In this document: in pieces, positions 49,492-58,910 of the stretch
Position numbering within the stretch: the stretch's first letter is position 1
Layout: each line of letters opens with the position of its first letter
From: Azospira restricta
Lineage (GTDB): Bacteria > Pseudomonadota > Gammaproteobacteria > Burkholderiales > Rhodocyclaceae
Length of the DNA: 64,000 nucleotides
NCBI RefSeq assembly: GCF_016858125.1
Contig: NZ_CP064781.1
Span: 124,001 to 188,000, forward strand
Reading direction: 5' to 3'
Notes under the pieces: model-generated
Seen by the model: the letters and a program-made list of their open reading frames with translations, nothing else
What the model was told of the DNA's origin: nothing
Database searches by the model: none
Made by a program: the position numbers and the translations under genes

Positions 49492-51275
49492 TCGACACCT
49501 CCCAGATAGGCCTGCAGCACCTTCGGATCCTCCTGGATCTGCTTGGGCAGGCCCTCGGCGAGCTTCTCGCCGAATTCCATGACGACCACGCGGTCGGCGA
49601 GCCCCATCACGAAATCCATGTCGTGCTCGACCAGCAGGATGCCCATGCCTTCGCCGCGCAGCTTCCTGAGCAGCTCGGCGAGCGCCTGCTTTTCCAGGTA
49701 GCGGAGGCCGGCGGCGGGCTCGTCGAGCAGCAGCAGGCAGGGGTCGGCGGCCAGCGCGCGGGCGATCTCGACGATCCGCTGCTTGCCCAGCGGCAGGCTG
49801 CCGGCGGCGTCGAACAGGTGCTCGCCGAGGCCGACGCGTTCGATCTGCCGCGCCGACTCGTGGCGCAGCCGGCGCTCCTCGTCGCGGTCGAGGCGGCACG
49901 AGGCGTGCACGAAATTGCGGCTGCCGCGCAGGTGGGCGCCGATGGCGACGTTGTCGAGCACGCTCATCGTCGGCAGCAGGCGTACGTGCTGGAAGGTCCG
50001 GCTCATGCCGCGGCGGGCGATCTCGCGCGACTCCAGCCGCTCGACGCGCTGGTTGAGGAAGCGCACCTCGCCCTCGGTCGGCGGATTGACGCCCGAGATG
50101 CAGTTGAACATCGTGCTTTTTCCCGCGCCGTTCGGGCCGATCAGCGCCATCACCTCGCCCGCGCGCACGGTGAAGCTGACCGCGTTGTTGGCGGTGAGGC
50201 CGCCGAAGCGCTTGCTCACCTCGCGCACCTCGAGGATGGTGTCGCCGGCCTGCGGCATCTCGCGTTTCGGCAGCCGCTCGGCCTCGGCGACGCGGCCGCT
50301 GGCGTTCGCCGCCAACGCCGGCCACAGGCGCTCGACGCGCGCCAGCAGCACCGGCCACAGCCCGTCGCGGGCGCGGTGCAGCACGAAGATCATGACCAGG
50401 CCGAAGACGATCACCTCGAAGTTGCCGGACTGGCCGAGCAGCTTCGGCAGCAGGTCCTGCAGCCACTGCTTGAGGATGGTGATCAGGCCGGCGCCCAGCA
50501 GCGCGCCCCAGACGTGACCGACGCCGCCGATCACCGCCATGAACAGGTACTCGATGCCCTGCGTCAGCGAGAACGGCGTCGGGTTCACGAAGCGCTGCAG
50601 GTGCGCATAGAGCCAGCCGGAGACGCAGGCGAACTGCGCGGCGACGGTGAAGATGACGATCTTGTACCAGGCGGTGTTCACCCCCATCGCCTCGGCCATC
50701 ACGACGCCGCCCTTCAAGGCGCGGATGGCGCGGCCGTCGCGCGAGTCGAGCAGGTTCTGCGTGGCGACGATGCCGAGCATCAGCGCGATCCAGATCAGGT
50801 AGAAGAACTCGCGGCCGCTCTTCAGCGCGATGCCGAACAGGCTCACCGGCGGGATGCCGCCGAGCCCGGTGTGGCCGCCGAAGGCCTCGATGTTGCCGAA
50901 CAGGAAGTAGAGGCTGATACCCCAGGCGATGGTGCCCAGCGGCAGGTAGTGGCCGCCCATGCGCAGCGTGATGAAGCCGAGGAAGAGCGCGACGACGGTG
51001 GTCGCCGCGAGGGCGACCGCCAGCGTCGCCCACGGGCTCCAGCCGAAGGCGGTGGTCAGCCAGGCGGTGGCGTAGGCGCCGACGCCGACGAAGGCGGCCT
51101 GGCCGAAGCTGGTCAGGCCGCCGACGCCGGTGAGCAGCACCAGGCCGAGCGCGACCAGCGCGTAGAGGCCGATGTAGTTCGCCAGCGTCACGTAAAACTC
51201 GGCCGAGTCCGGCAGGATCACCGGCAGCAGCGCGAGCAGCAGGGCGAAGGCGATCAGGACGAGGCGCCGCATCAT
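49488..51275 (-). CDS. LivM-LivG fusion: ABC permease plus ATPase
   Basis: 595 residues. Residues 1-320 are a LivM permease ([20 protein letters not shown], with about ten hydrophobic segments). After a linker, residues 345-595 form a LivG ATPase with [17 protein letters not shown] and [11 protein letters not shown]. The ABC signature is [15 protein letters not shown]. The start ATGATG at 51275 overlaps the LivH stop. Confidence 0.9.
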   Translation of the reverse strand: MMRRLVLIAFALLLALLPVILPDSAEFYVTLANYIGLYALVALGLVLLTGVGGLTSFGQAAFVGVGAYATAWLTTAFGWSPWATLAVALAATTVVALFLGFITLRMGGHYLPLGTIAWGISLYFLFGNIEAFGGHTGLGGIPPVSLFGIALKSGREFFYLIWIALMLGIVATQNLLDSRDGRAIRALKGGVVMAEAMGVNTAWYKIVIFTVAAQFACVSGWLYAHLQRFVNPTPFSLTQGIEYLFMAVIGGVGHVWGALLGAGLITILKQWLQDLLPKLLGQSGNFEVIVFGLVMIFVLHRARDGLWPVLLARVERLWPALAANASGRVAEAERLPKREMPQAGDTILEVREVSKRFGGLTANNAVSFTVRAGEVMALIGPNGAGKSTMFNCISGVNPPTEGEVRFLNQRVERLESREIARRGMSRTFQHVRLLPTMSVLDNVAIGAHLRGSRNFVHASCRLDRDEERRLRHESARQIERVGLGEHLFDAAGSLPLGKQRIVEIARALAADPCLLLLDEPAAGLRYLEKQALAELLRKLRGEGMGILLVEHDMDFVMGLADRVVVMEFGEKLAEGLPKQIQEDPKVLQAYLGGVE

Positions 51276-52309
51276 TCGTCCTCCTCGGCGTGGTGCGTGG
51301 TCAGCGAGCGCCACAGCAGCACCGGGATGATCAGCGTGAACACGATCACCTCCTTGAAGGCGCTGGCGTAGAACGACGAGTACGATTCGAGGAAGCCGAC
51401 CAGCAGCGCGCCGGCGGCGGCTACCGGGTAGCTCGCCAGGCCGCCGATGATGGCGCCGACGAAGCCCTTCAGCCCGATCAGGAAGCCCGAGTCGTAATAG
51501 AGCGTGGTAATCGGCGAGATGAGGATGCCGGAGAAGGCGCCGATCAGCGCCGCCAGCGTAAACGAGAGCTTGCCGGCCATCGTCGTCGAGATGCCCATCA
51601 GCCGGGCGCCGGTGCGGTTCAGCGCCGTCGCCCGCAGCGCCTTGCCGTAGAGGCTGCGGCCGAAGAAGGCGTAGAGGGCGACGATCAGCACCACCGACGC
51701 CGCCAGGATCCACAGCGTCTGGTACTGCAGTGTCGTCGCGCCGAGTTCCAGCGTGCCCTCGCTGAAGGCCGGCGTGCGCGTCCCCTCGGCGCCGAAGAAG
51801 AGCAGCCCGAGGCCGATCAGCACGACATGCACGGCGACCGAGACGATCAGCAGGATCAGTACCGGCGCCTCGGCGATCGGCTGGTAGGCCAGCCGGTAGA
51901 TCATCGGTCCGAGCGGCACGACGACCGCCAGCGCGAGCAGCACCTGCGCCGCCAGCGGCAGGCCGGCGAGATCCAGGTTGGCGAGCGCGAGCCACAGCGC
52001 CAGCGGCACCGCCAGGTTGAGCGCGAGGATGCGCGGCAGCTTGCGCGCACCGCCGTGGCGCAGCGCCTGCGCGCCGTCGAGCGCGGCCACCGCGGCGCCG
52101 AGGGCGACGATCAGCCACAGCGTCGCCGGCAGCTTGCCGGCCTGCAGCGTCGCCAGCGTCAGCGCGCCATAGGCGACGAACTCGCCCTGCGGGATGAAGA
52201 TCACGCGCGTCACCGCGAACACCAGCACCAGCGCCAGCGCGAGCAGCGCGTAAATGGCGCCGTTGGTCAGGCCGTCCTGACCGAGGAGGAGTGCGATCTG
52301 GAAATCCAT
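51272..52309 (-). CDS. livH: LivH-type ABC permease
   Basis: 345 residues. It begins [27 protein letters not shown] in family style and has [15 protein letters not shown]. The EAA-like loop is in [20 protein letters not shown]. Compared with common LivH (about 300) it is longer, with extra hydrophobic helices between about residues 60 and 130. It is the second gene of the importer unit. Confidence 0.88.
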   Translation of the reverse strand: MDFQIALLLGQDGLTNGAIYALLALALVLVFAVTRVIFIPQGEFVAYGALTLATLQAGKLPATLWLIVALGAAVAALDGAQALRHGGARKLPRILALNLAVPLALWLALANLDLAGLPLAAQVLLALAVVVPLGPMIYRLAYQPIAEAPVLILLIVSVAVHVVLIGLGLLFFGAEGTRTPAFSEGTLELGATTLQYQTLWILAASVVLIVALYAFFGRSLYGKALRATALNRTGARLMGISTTMAGKLSFTLAALIGAFSGILISPITTLYYDSGFLIGLKGFVGAIIGGLASYPVAAAGALLVGFLESYSSFYASAFKEVIVFTLIIPVLLWRSLTTHHAEEDE

Positions 52310-52388
52310 GGAAATCCCTGCGCCCGGCCTTGCCGCCGGGTGATTGGCATGGCGGCGGCAGGCACGCTGCCGCCGCCGGTTCAGCGGC

Positions 52389-53537
52389 TTACTTCACCAG
52401 TTTCCAGGCACCGCCCTCGATCTTGACCATGACGCGGGCACGCTGGTCGAAGCCGAGGTGGTCGGTCGGACTCATGTTGACCACGCCATGCGCCACCGGC
52501 AGGTTCTTCACGCCCTCCAGCGCGTCGCGCAGCGCGGCGCGGAACTCCTTGCTGCCCGGCTGCGCCTTCTTCAGTGCCACCGGTGCCGCCGCCTCGAGCA
52601 GCTTGAAGGCATCCCAGGCGTGCGCGCCGAAGGTCGACACGCTGCCCTTGCCGTGCGCCCCCTCGTACTTGGCGACGTATTCCTGCGCCGACTTCTTGAC
52701 CGGATTGTCGGCCGGCAGCTGGTCGGCGACCAGCACCGGACCGGCGGGCAGGAAGGTACCCTCGCAGTCCTTGCCGCAGACGCGCAGGAAGTCGTTGTTG
52801 GCGACGCCGTGCGTCTGGTAGATCAGGCCCTTGTAGCCGCGCTCCTTGAGCGCCTTCTGCGGCAGTGCGGCGGGCGTGCCGGCGCCGCCGATCAGCACCG
52901 CATCCGGCTTGGCGGCGATGATCTTCAGCACCTGGCCGGTGACCGAGGTGTCGGCGCGGTTGAAGCGCTCGTTGGCGACGATCTCGATCTTGCGCGCCTG
53001 CGCGACGCCGGCGAACTCGTTCGCCCAGCCCTCGCCGTAGGCGTCGGAGAAGCCGATGTAGGCGACCTTCTTCACGCCGTTGTTGCTCATGTGTTCGGAG
53101 ATCGCGGTGGACATCTGCGCGTCGTTCTGCGGCGTCTTGTAGACCCAGCGGCGCTTGCCGTCGACCGGGTCGACGATGGCGCGCGACGCGGACATCGAGA
53201 TCATCGGCGTCTCGGCCTCGGCGGCGACGTCGATCATCGCCAGCGAAGCCGGCGTGATGGTCGAGCCGATGATCACGTCGACCTTCTCCTCGGCGACGAA
53301 CTTCTTCGCGTTCTTCACCGCGGTGGTGGTGTCGGAGGCGTCGTCGAGCAGCACGATCTTCACCTTCTGGCCGGCGATGGTCTGCGGCACCAGCGCGAAG
53401 GTGTTCTTCTCGGGAATGCCGAGCGAGGCGGCGGGACCGGTCGCCGACACGGTAACGCCGACGGTGATGTCGGCGAACGCGGCGGCGGCGGGAAGGGCAA
53501 GCAGCAGGGTAGCGATCAGCTTCTTTTGTTTCATCAT
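52389..53537 (-). CDS. Periplasmic ABC substrate-binding protein (LivK type)
   Basis: 382 residues with signal peptide [16 protein letters not shown]. The binding domain begins [18 protein letters not shown] and has [20 protein letters not shown] and [16 protein letters not shown]. The start at 53537 is supported by GGAGGAG. Ligands in such catabolic clusters are often aromatic acids; the sequence alone does not show which. Confidence 0.88.
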   Translation of the reverse strand: MMKQKKLIATLLLALPAAAAFADITVGVTVSATGPAASLGIPEKNTFALVPQTIAGQKVKIVLLDDASDTTTAVKNAKKFVAEEKVDVIIGSTITPASLAMIDVAAEAETPMISMSASRAIVDPVDGKRRWVYKTPQNDAQMSTAISEHMSNNGVKKVAYIGFSDAYGEGWANEFAGVAQARKIEIVANERFNRADTSVTGQVLKIIAAKPDAVLIGGAGTPAALPQKALKERGYKGLIYQTHGVANNDFLRVCGKDCEGTFLPAGPVLVADQLPADNPVKKSAQEYVAKYEGAHGKGSVSTFGAHAWDAFKLLEAAAPVALKKAQPGSKEFRAALRDALEGVKNLPVAHGVVNMSPTDHLGFDQRARVMVKIEGGAWKLVK

Positions 53538-53588
53538 GGTCTCCTCCAGAATGAACTGCATCGATCCTTCGAATTCAGGGCTTCGCGG

Positions 53589-54236
53589 CTACTCGGCGTC
53601 CGGCTGGTTCTCCGGGGCGGCGGCGACAAAAGCCGGCAGCGTACGACATTCCGCGTCGATGCGCACCACCGTCGGCACGTGGTCGAGGCGGCAACCGAAA
53701 CGACGGGCGTTGAACACCTGCGGCACCAGGCAGCAGTCGGCGAGCGTCGGATGGCCGCCGTGGCAGAACTTCCAGCTCTCCGGGTTGCCGGCGACGCGCG
53801 CCTCGACCGCAGCCAGGCCGACCTCGACCCAGTGCCGGTACCAGGCGAGCTTCTGCTCCTCGGAAACACCCAGCTCGCCGGTCAGGTACTTGAGCACGCG
53901 CAGGTTGTTGATCGGGTGGATCTCGCAGGCGACGTCGAGCGCGATCGCCCGCACCCGCGCGCGCGCCGCCGGGTCGGGCGGCAGCAGCGGCGGATAGGGA
54001 TAGGCCTCGTCGAGGTACTCGATGATCGCCAGCGACTGCGACAGGTTGAGGTCGCGGTCGACCAGCGCCGGTACCGCGCCGGCCGGGTTCACGCGCCGGT
54101 AGTCGTCCTTCAGGTGCTGGCCGCCGTCCTTCACCAGATGCACCGGCACCGCCTCGTAGGCGAGGTTCTTCAAGTTGAGGGCGATGCGCACGCGGTAGGC
54201 GGCCGAGCTGCGGAAGTAGGTATAGAGCTTCAACAT
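53589..54236 (-). CDS. maiA: Maleylacetoacetate/maleylpyruvate isomerase (zeta GST)
   Basis: 215 residues. YTYFRSSAAYRVRIALNLKN is the zeta-GST opening, with Ala in place of the Cys of the human SSC motif. QSLAIIEYLDEAYP and EIHPINNLRVLKYL are typical. It uses glutathione to isomerise the ring-cleavage product. It begins 2 bp after the hydrolase gene. Confidence 0.9.
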   Translation of the reverse strand: MLKLYTYFRSSAAYRVRIALNLKNLAYEAVPVHLVKDGGQHLKDDYRRVNPAGAVPALVDRDLNLSQSLAIIEYLDEAYPYPPLLPPDPAARARVRAIALDVACEIHPINNLRVLKYLTGELGVSEEQKLAWYRHWVEVGLAAVEARVAGNPESWKFCHGGHPTLADCCLVPQVFNARRFGCRLDHVPTVVRIDAECRTLPAFVAAAPENQPDAE

Positions 54237-54238
54237 CG

Positions 54239-55225
54239 TCAGCCCGGGTACTTTTCGACGCGCTGGTCGATGGCGCCGAAGATCGTCGCGCCGGCGGCGT
54301 CAAACATCTCGATCCGCACGCGGTCGCCGAAGCGCATGAACGGCGTTTTCGGCTGGCCGTCGGCGATGGTTTCCAGGCAGCGCTTCTCGGCCAGGCAGCC
54401 GGAGCCAGTGCTGCGGTCGACGTTGGAGACGGTGCCCGAGCCGACGATCGAGCCGGCCTCCAGCTCGCGCGTCTTCGCCACGTGCGCGATCAGCTGGCCG
54501 AAGTCGAAGGTCATGTCGACGCCGGCATTGGGCCGACCGAACAGCTCGCCGTTGAGATGCACGACCAGCGGCAGGTACAGCTTGCCGCCGTCCCAGGCCG
54601 TGCCCAGTTCGTCCGGCGTCACGGCGACCGGCGAGAACGCGGTGGCCGGCTTCGACTGGAAGAAACCGAAGCCCTTGGCCAGCTCGGCCGGGATCAGGTT
54701 CCTGAGCGACACGTCGTTGGCCAGCATCAGCAGCCGGATCTGCCGGCGACCCTCGGCCGGCGTCGCGCCCATCGCCACGTCGCCGGTGACGACGGCGACT
54801 TCGGCCTCGAAGTCGATGCCCCAGGCCTCGTCGCGGGCGAGGATGGCGTCGCGCGGTCCGACGAAGGAGTCGGAGCCGCCCTGGTACATCAGCGGATCGG
54901 TCCAGAATTCGGGCGGCATGTCGGCGCCGCGCGCCTTCCGCACGAGCTCGACGTGATTGACGTAGGCCGAGCCGTCGGCCCACTGGTAGGCGCGCGGCAG
55001 CGGGCTGTGGCAGGCCGCCGGGTCGAAGGGCTCGGCGTGGCGCGCGGCGCCGTTGTTCAGCGCGGCATAGACCTCGGCGAGCTGCGGCGCGACCGCCTCC
55101 CAGTCGTCGAGCGCCGCCTGCAGCGTACGCACGATGCCCGGCACCGGCTGGCAGCGCGCCAGCTCGCGGTCGACGACGACCAGCGTGCCGTCGCGCCCTC
55201 CCCGTTTCAGCGTTGCGAGTTTCAT
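54239..55225 (-). CDS. Fumarylacetoacetate-type hydrolase
   Basis: 328 residues. DFEAEVAVVTGDV holds metal-binding acids, LMLANDVSLRNLIP and GFFQSKPATAFSPVAV follow. ELEAGSIVGSGTVSN is near the C-terminus. It hydrolyses a fumarylacetoacetate- or fumarylpyruvate-like product. The following maiA shows the pairing expected for gentisate- or homogentisate-like routes. Confidence 0.88.
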   Translation of the reverse strand: MKLATLKRGGRDGTLVVVDRELARCQPVPGIVRTLQAALDDWEAVAPQLAEVYAALNNGAARHAEPFDPAACHSPLPRAYQWADGSAYVNHVELVRKARGADMPPEFWTDPLMYQGGSDSFVGPRDAILARDEAWGIDFEAEVAVVTGDVAMGATPAEGRRQIRLLMLANDVSLRNLIPAELAKGFGFFQSKPATAFSPVAVTPDELGTAWDGGKLYLPLVVHLNGELFGRPNAGVDMTFDFGQLIAHVAKTRELEAGSIVGSGTVSNVDRSTGSGCLAEKRCLETIADGQPKTPFMRFGDRVRIEMFDAAGATIFGAIDQRVEKYPG

Positions 55226-55303
55226 CGTTCCCGGCTCATCCGCTCAGTATGTTTCGCGCATTGTCCGCGCATTTTCCCGCCGCCGGCTTACACCGGCTTG
55301 ACG

Positions 55304-55843
55304 TCATTCCCCGGCATAGCTGCCATCGTGCATCCAGCGCGCGTGCTGCGGCGCCTGCTTCGTCTTCGCCCATTCGTTCAGCATGTCCCACTTCACGTCG
55401 TCGAGCATCTTCGCCATCGTCGGCGTCGCGGTGTTCGCGGCGAGCTCGAGGCGATGCCCGCTGGGGTCGAAGAAGTAGATCGACTTGAAGATGGTGTGGT
55501 CGGTCGGCCCGACCACCTCGATGCCGTCGGCCTCGAGCTTCGCCTTCACGGCGAGCAGCGTGTCGACCGAATCGACTTCCAGCGCCAGGTGCTGCGTCCA
55601 CGCCGGCGTGTTCGGGTCGCGCCCCATCGGCGGCTTGGTCGGCAGCTCGAAGAAGGCGAGCACGTTGCCGCCGCCGGCATCGAGAAAGATGTGCATGTAC
55701 GGGTCCGGCTCCCTCGTCGACGGCACCTCGTTCTCGGCGATCGCCAGGATGAAGCGCATGTCGAGGTACTTGCCGTACCACTCGACGGTTTCCTTGGCGT
55801 CCTTGCAGCGGTACGCGACGTGGTGGATCTTCTTGACCAGCAT
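55304..55843 (-). CDS. VOC-fold metalloprotein, candidate ring-cleavage dioxygenase
   Basis: 179 residues. IHHVAYRCKDAKETV begins the first beta-alpha-beta unit. His8, His85 (WTQHLALEV) and Glu133 (GHRLELA) are at the places of the two-His-one-carboxylate site of type I extradiol dioxygenases and glyoxalase-fold enzymes. The C-terminal tail is short and charged. It sits between the hydroxylase pair and the hydrolase. No cupin dioxygenase is in the cluster, so a ring-opening role is the best guess but not proved. Confidence 0.75.
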   Translation of the reverse strand: MLVKKIHHVAYRCKDAKETVEWYGKYLDMRFILAIAENEVPSTREPDPYMHIFLDAGGGNVLAFFELPTKPPMGRDPNTPAWTQHLALEVDSVDTLLAVKAKLEADGIEVVGPTDHTIFKSIYFFDPSGHRLELAANTATPTMAKMLDDVKWDMLNEWAKTKQAPQHARWMHDGSYAGE

Positions 55844-55859
55844 GGCGCTCTCCTTCGCG

Positions 55860-56087
55860 TCAGACGGCGCCTTCACGCGCCTTGGCCAGCGCCTCGCGCA
55901 GCACCGACAGGTCGCCGATGTGGTTGGCCAGCAGCAGGATCAGCTGCGCGTTGAGCATCGCGCTCTGCGCGTCGTCGAGGTCGCGGTGCGCGTCGATCAG
56001 CATCTCGTAGAAATCGTCGCCGGGCGAGAAGGCGCGGAAGTAGCGCTTGCCGGGTTCGGCGAAGTTCGGGGTCAGCGTCAGGGGCAT
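55860..56087 (-). CDS. DUF2783 small partner protein
   Basis: 75 residues beginning MPLTLTPNFAEPGKRYF and containing DDFYEMLIDAHRDLDD. Two helices follow (NAQLILLLANHIGDLSVLR). DUF2783 proteins are found beside FAD monooxygenases, as here (14 bp after it), and may be small subunits; the role is unknown. Confidence 0.75.
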   Translation of the reverse strand: MPLTLTPNFAEPGKRYFRAFSPGDDFYEMLIDAHRDLDDAQSAMLNAQLILLLANHIGDLSVLREALAKAREGAV

Positions 56088-56101
56088 GGCAATTCCTCCG
56101 C

Positions 56102-57769
56102 TCAGGCGTTGCAGGTGGCACGCGCGACCGCGGCGCGCACCTTGTGGGCGTCGAACCGGCGCCAGCGGGCGACGACGTGCTGGTCCGGGCGCAGCAGGTA
56201 GACGCTGCCCTCGCGCGCGTCGTAGCGCTTGGCGACGAGGTGCATCAGGTCGTGCAGCACGCGCGCGCCATCGACGCTGCCGGCCTTCTCGGAAACGACG
56301 ACCGGCTCGACCGGCAGCGCATCGACGGTCAGCTCGCGCAGGCGCTCGAGCCTGTCGCCGAGGCGCTCGGCGACGTCGGTGAAGTACAGCAGCTGAAAGC
56401 CCCGGCCGCCGATCTGGTCGAGCAGCCAGCCCTTGCTGCCGTCGGCCAGCCCGACCGGCGCGTCGTCCATCGGCGCGCCCGGCACCATGCGGCCGGCGAA
56501 CTCGTCCTCGTCCGCGGTGTTCAGCGGCGAATCGACGAGGAAAGCGGGCACCGACAGGCGCCCGGAGTTGACCAGCGCGCGGCCGAAGGCATGGTGCTCG
56601 GCGAGCGTCAGCACGGCGTTGCGGAACAGCCGCGAGGTGTTGCTCTTCGGCGTGATGAAGTCGGTCGAGCGCGTCGAGTTCAGGATGTTCTCGTCGGCGG
56701 CGGCGACGCGCTCCGAGGAATAGCTGTCGAGCAGTTTTTCCGGCGCCTTGCCGTCGATCACCAGCTTCAGCTTCCAGACCAGGTTGTCGGTGTCCTGGAT
56801 GCCGGAGTTGGCGCCGCGCGCGCCGAACGGGGAGACCTGGTGCGCGGCGTCGCCGACGAAAAGCACGCGGCCATGGCGGAATTCCTGCATGCGCCGGCAC
56901 TGGAAGGTGTAGACGCTGACCCACTCCAGCTCGAACTCGCGCTCGTCGCCGAGCATCGCCTTGATCCGCGGGATCACCTTCTCCGGCTTCTTCTCCTCCT
57001 CCGGGTCGGCATTCCAGCCGAGCTGGAAGTCGATGCGCCAGACGTTGTCGGCCTGCCGGTGCAGCAGCACCGACTGTCCGGGATGGAAGGGCGGGTCGAA
57101 CCAGAACCAGCGCTCGGCCGGAAAGTCGGCCTTCATCACGACGTCGGCGATCAGGAAGCGGTCGTGGAAGATCTTGCCCTCGACCTCGAGCCCCATCAGC
57201 TTGCGGATCGGGCTCTTCGCGCCGTCGGCGGCGATCAGCCAGTCGGCCTCGATGCCGTAGGTGCCGTCCGGCGTCTCGATCGTCAGCCGGACCTGGTCGG
57301 ACATGCGCTGCACCGAGACGACACGGTTCTTCCAGCGCAGGTCGACGCCGAGCTCGACGCAGCGCTCGACCAGGTACTGCTCGAGGTAATACTGCTGCAG
57401 GTTGATCATCCCCGGCCGCTTGTGGTCCGGTTCCGGCAGCAGGTTGAAGTTGAACACCTCCTCCTCGTGGAAGAAGGTGCGGCCGACGTTCCACGACACG
57501 CCCTTGGCGCAGACGCGCTCGCCGACGCCGAGGCGGTCGAGGATCTCCAGCGCGCGCTTGGCGTAACAGACGCCGCGCGAGCCGATCGAGACGGTGTCGT
57601 CCTCGTCGAGCAGCACCACCGGGATGCCGTGCAGCCGGCAGTCGATCGCCGCCGCCAGGCCGACCGGGCCGGCGCCGACGATGACCACCGGATAGCGGCG
57701 GGCGACGCGCTCCTTCTGCTCCTGCGGCTGCACGTAGGCGAACTTCGGATACGTGTAGGTCTTCAGCAT
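56102..57769 (-). CDS. FAD-dependent aromatic monooxygenase
   Basis: 555 residues of the MhpA/PheA-type class A hydroxylases. The dinucleotide motif is VVIVGAGPVGLAAAIDCRLH, the second FAD motif LFVGDAAHQVSPFGARGANS, and the DG motif IAADGAKSPIRKLMG. The C-terminal thioredoxin-like part is present. It adds a hydroxyl to an aromatic ring using NAD(P)H. It is followed by DUF2783. Confidence 0.9.
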   Translation of the reverse strand: MLKTYTYPKFAYVQPQEQKERVARRYPVVIVGAGPVGLAAAIDCRLHGIPVVLLDEDDTVSIGSRGVCYAKRALEILDRLGVGERVCAKGVSWNVGRTFFHEEEVFNFNLLPEPDHKRPGMINLQQYYLEQYLVERCVELGVDLRWKNRVVSVQRMSDQVRLTIETPDGTYGIEADWLIAADGAKSPIRKLMGLEVEGKIFHDRFLIADVVMKADFPAERWFWFDPPFHPGQSVLLHRQADNVWRIDFQLGWNADPEEEKKPEKVIPRIKAMLGDEREFELEWVSVYTFQCRRMQEFRHGRVLFVGDAAHQVSPFGARGANSGIQDTDNLVWKLKLVIDGKAPEKLLDSYSSERVAAADENILNSTRSTDFITPKSNTSRLFRNAVLTLAEHHAFGRALVNSGRLSVPAFLVDSPLNTADEDEFAGRMVPGAPMDDAPVGLADGSKGWLLDQIGGRGFQLLYFTDVAERLGDRLERLRELTVDALPVEPVVVSEKAGSVDGARVLHDLMHLVAKRYDAREGSVYLLRPDQHVVARWRRFDAHKVRAAVARATCNA

Positions 57770-57830
57770 CTTGTCTCCTCCCTCCCTCTGCCGGGGAAAT
57801 CAGGTGTTGCCGAACTGCGTTGTACGGGGG

Positions 57831-58793
57831 TCAGTCCTGCAGCGCGTGCCACATCTCCCGGTCGCGCTCCGCGGTCCAGATGCGCGGGTCGCGGATGCCG
57901 GAGGCCTCATCATAGGCCCGCGTCACGTCGAAGGGGAGGCAGTGCTCGTAGATGAAGACCTGCGCGAAGTCCGGGTCCATGACCTTGCGCGTGTGCGCCA
58001 TCGCCGCCTTCAGGTCCATGCCGGCGGCGACCGCCTCCTGCGCGCTGCGGTAGAGCGCGCTGACGAAGGCGCGGGTGTAGGCCAGCCCCTGCTGCACCTG
58101 TTCCGGCGTCTTCAGCGCCGGGCCGCGGCCCGGCACCAGCTTGTCGGCGCCGAGCGCAGACAGCCTGTCGAGCGTCTGCGGCCAGTCGGCGAGGTAGGCG
58201 TCGCCGGTGTAGCAGGCGGCGTCGTACTCGACCAGGTCGCCGGAGAACAGCACCTGCTGCTGCGGCAGCCAGACGACGGTGTCGCCCTTGGTGTGGCCGC
58301 GTCCGAGCTGCATGATCTTCACTTCGAGCTTGCCCAGCCACAGCGTCATCTCGCCCTGGAAAGCGATCGTCGGCCAGGTCAGCCCGGGCACCGACTCGAC
58401 GGCGTTGAACAGGCGCGGGAAGCGGCCGATCTCGGAGGCCATGTCCTCTTTGCCGCGCTCGACGATCAGGTCGTAGGTATCCTGGCTGGCGATGATCTGC
58501 TGCAGCCCCTCGCCCTGGTAGCCGGAGGCGCCGAGCACGCGCACCGCGTGGTAGTGGGTCAGCGTCACGTACTTGATCGGCTTGTCGGTGATCGTGCGCA
58601 CGTGGCGGATCACGTCCTGCGCCATCACCGGCGTCGCGGTGGCGTCGATGATCATCACCGCGTCGTCGCCGACGACGACGCCGGTGTTCGGGTCGCCCTC
58701 GGCGGTGTAGGCCCAGGCGTTGTCGGAGAGCTGCTCGAAGCTGACCCTCTTTTCTTCGAGGTCGGCCTGCGAGGCGAAGGCTTTGCTGTTCAT
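57831..58793 (-). CDS. Metallo-beta-lactamase-fold protein with one metal site lost
   Basis: 320 residues. LTHYHAVRVLG replaces the usual HxHxDH: His80 and His82 stay, while Val84 and Arg85 take the Asp and His places. His167 (GRGHTKGD) and Asp186 remain; the late His is Arg223 (VPGRGP). So metal site 1 is kept and site 2 lost. It is the first gene of the catabolic unit, divergent from IclR. A role as thioesterase or lactonase is possible, or sensing. Confidence 0.8.
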   Translation of the reverse strand: MNSKAFASQADLEEKRVSFEQLSDNAWAYTAEGDPNTGVVVGDDAVMIIDATATPVMAQDVIRHVRTITDKPIKYVTLTHYHAVRVLGASGYQGEGLQQIIASQDTYDLIVERGKEDMASEIGRFPRLFNAVESVPGLTWPTIAFQGEMTLWLGKLEVKIMQLGRGHTKGDTVVWLPQQQVLFSGDLVEYDAACYTGDAYLADWPQTLDRLSALGADKLVPGRGPALKTPEQVQQGLAYTRAFVSALYRSAQEAVAAGMDLKAAMAHTRKVMDPDFAQVFIYEHCLPFDVTRAYDEASGIRDPRIWTAERDREMWHALQD

Positions 58794-58841
58794 GCGGAGA
58801 CTCCGGGAAATTTCACGGCTGGACCAAAGATAAACTCCGAT

Positions 58842-58882
58842 TTGATAATAGTCAATCAGTTTGTTAGTTGCTAACATAACAA
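58842..58882. promoter_or_regulatory. Operator candidates between the catabolic cluster and IclR
   Basis: Three inverted repeats in the AT-rich gap: TTGA-N6-TCAA (58842-58855), GTTAG-TTG-CTAAC (58863-58875) and TTGTTA-N10-TAACAA (58861-58882). The last two share a centre, as expected for a dimeric regulator. IclR encoded next door is the likely binder. Confidence 0.55.
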
Positions 58883-58910
58883 AAACGACGACGCCCGCCC
58901 GGAGGGTAGA

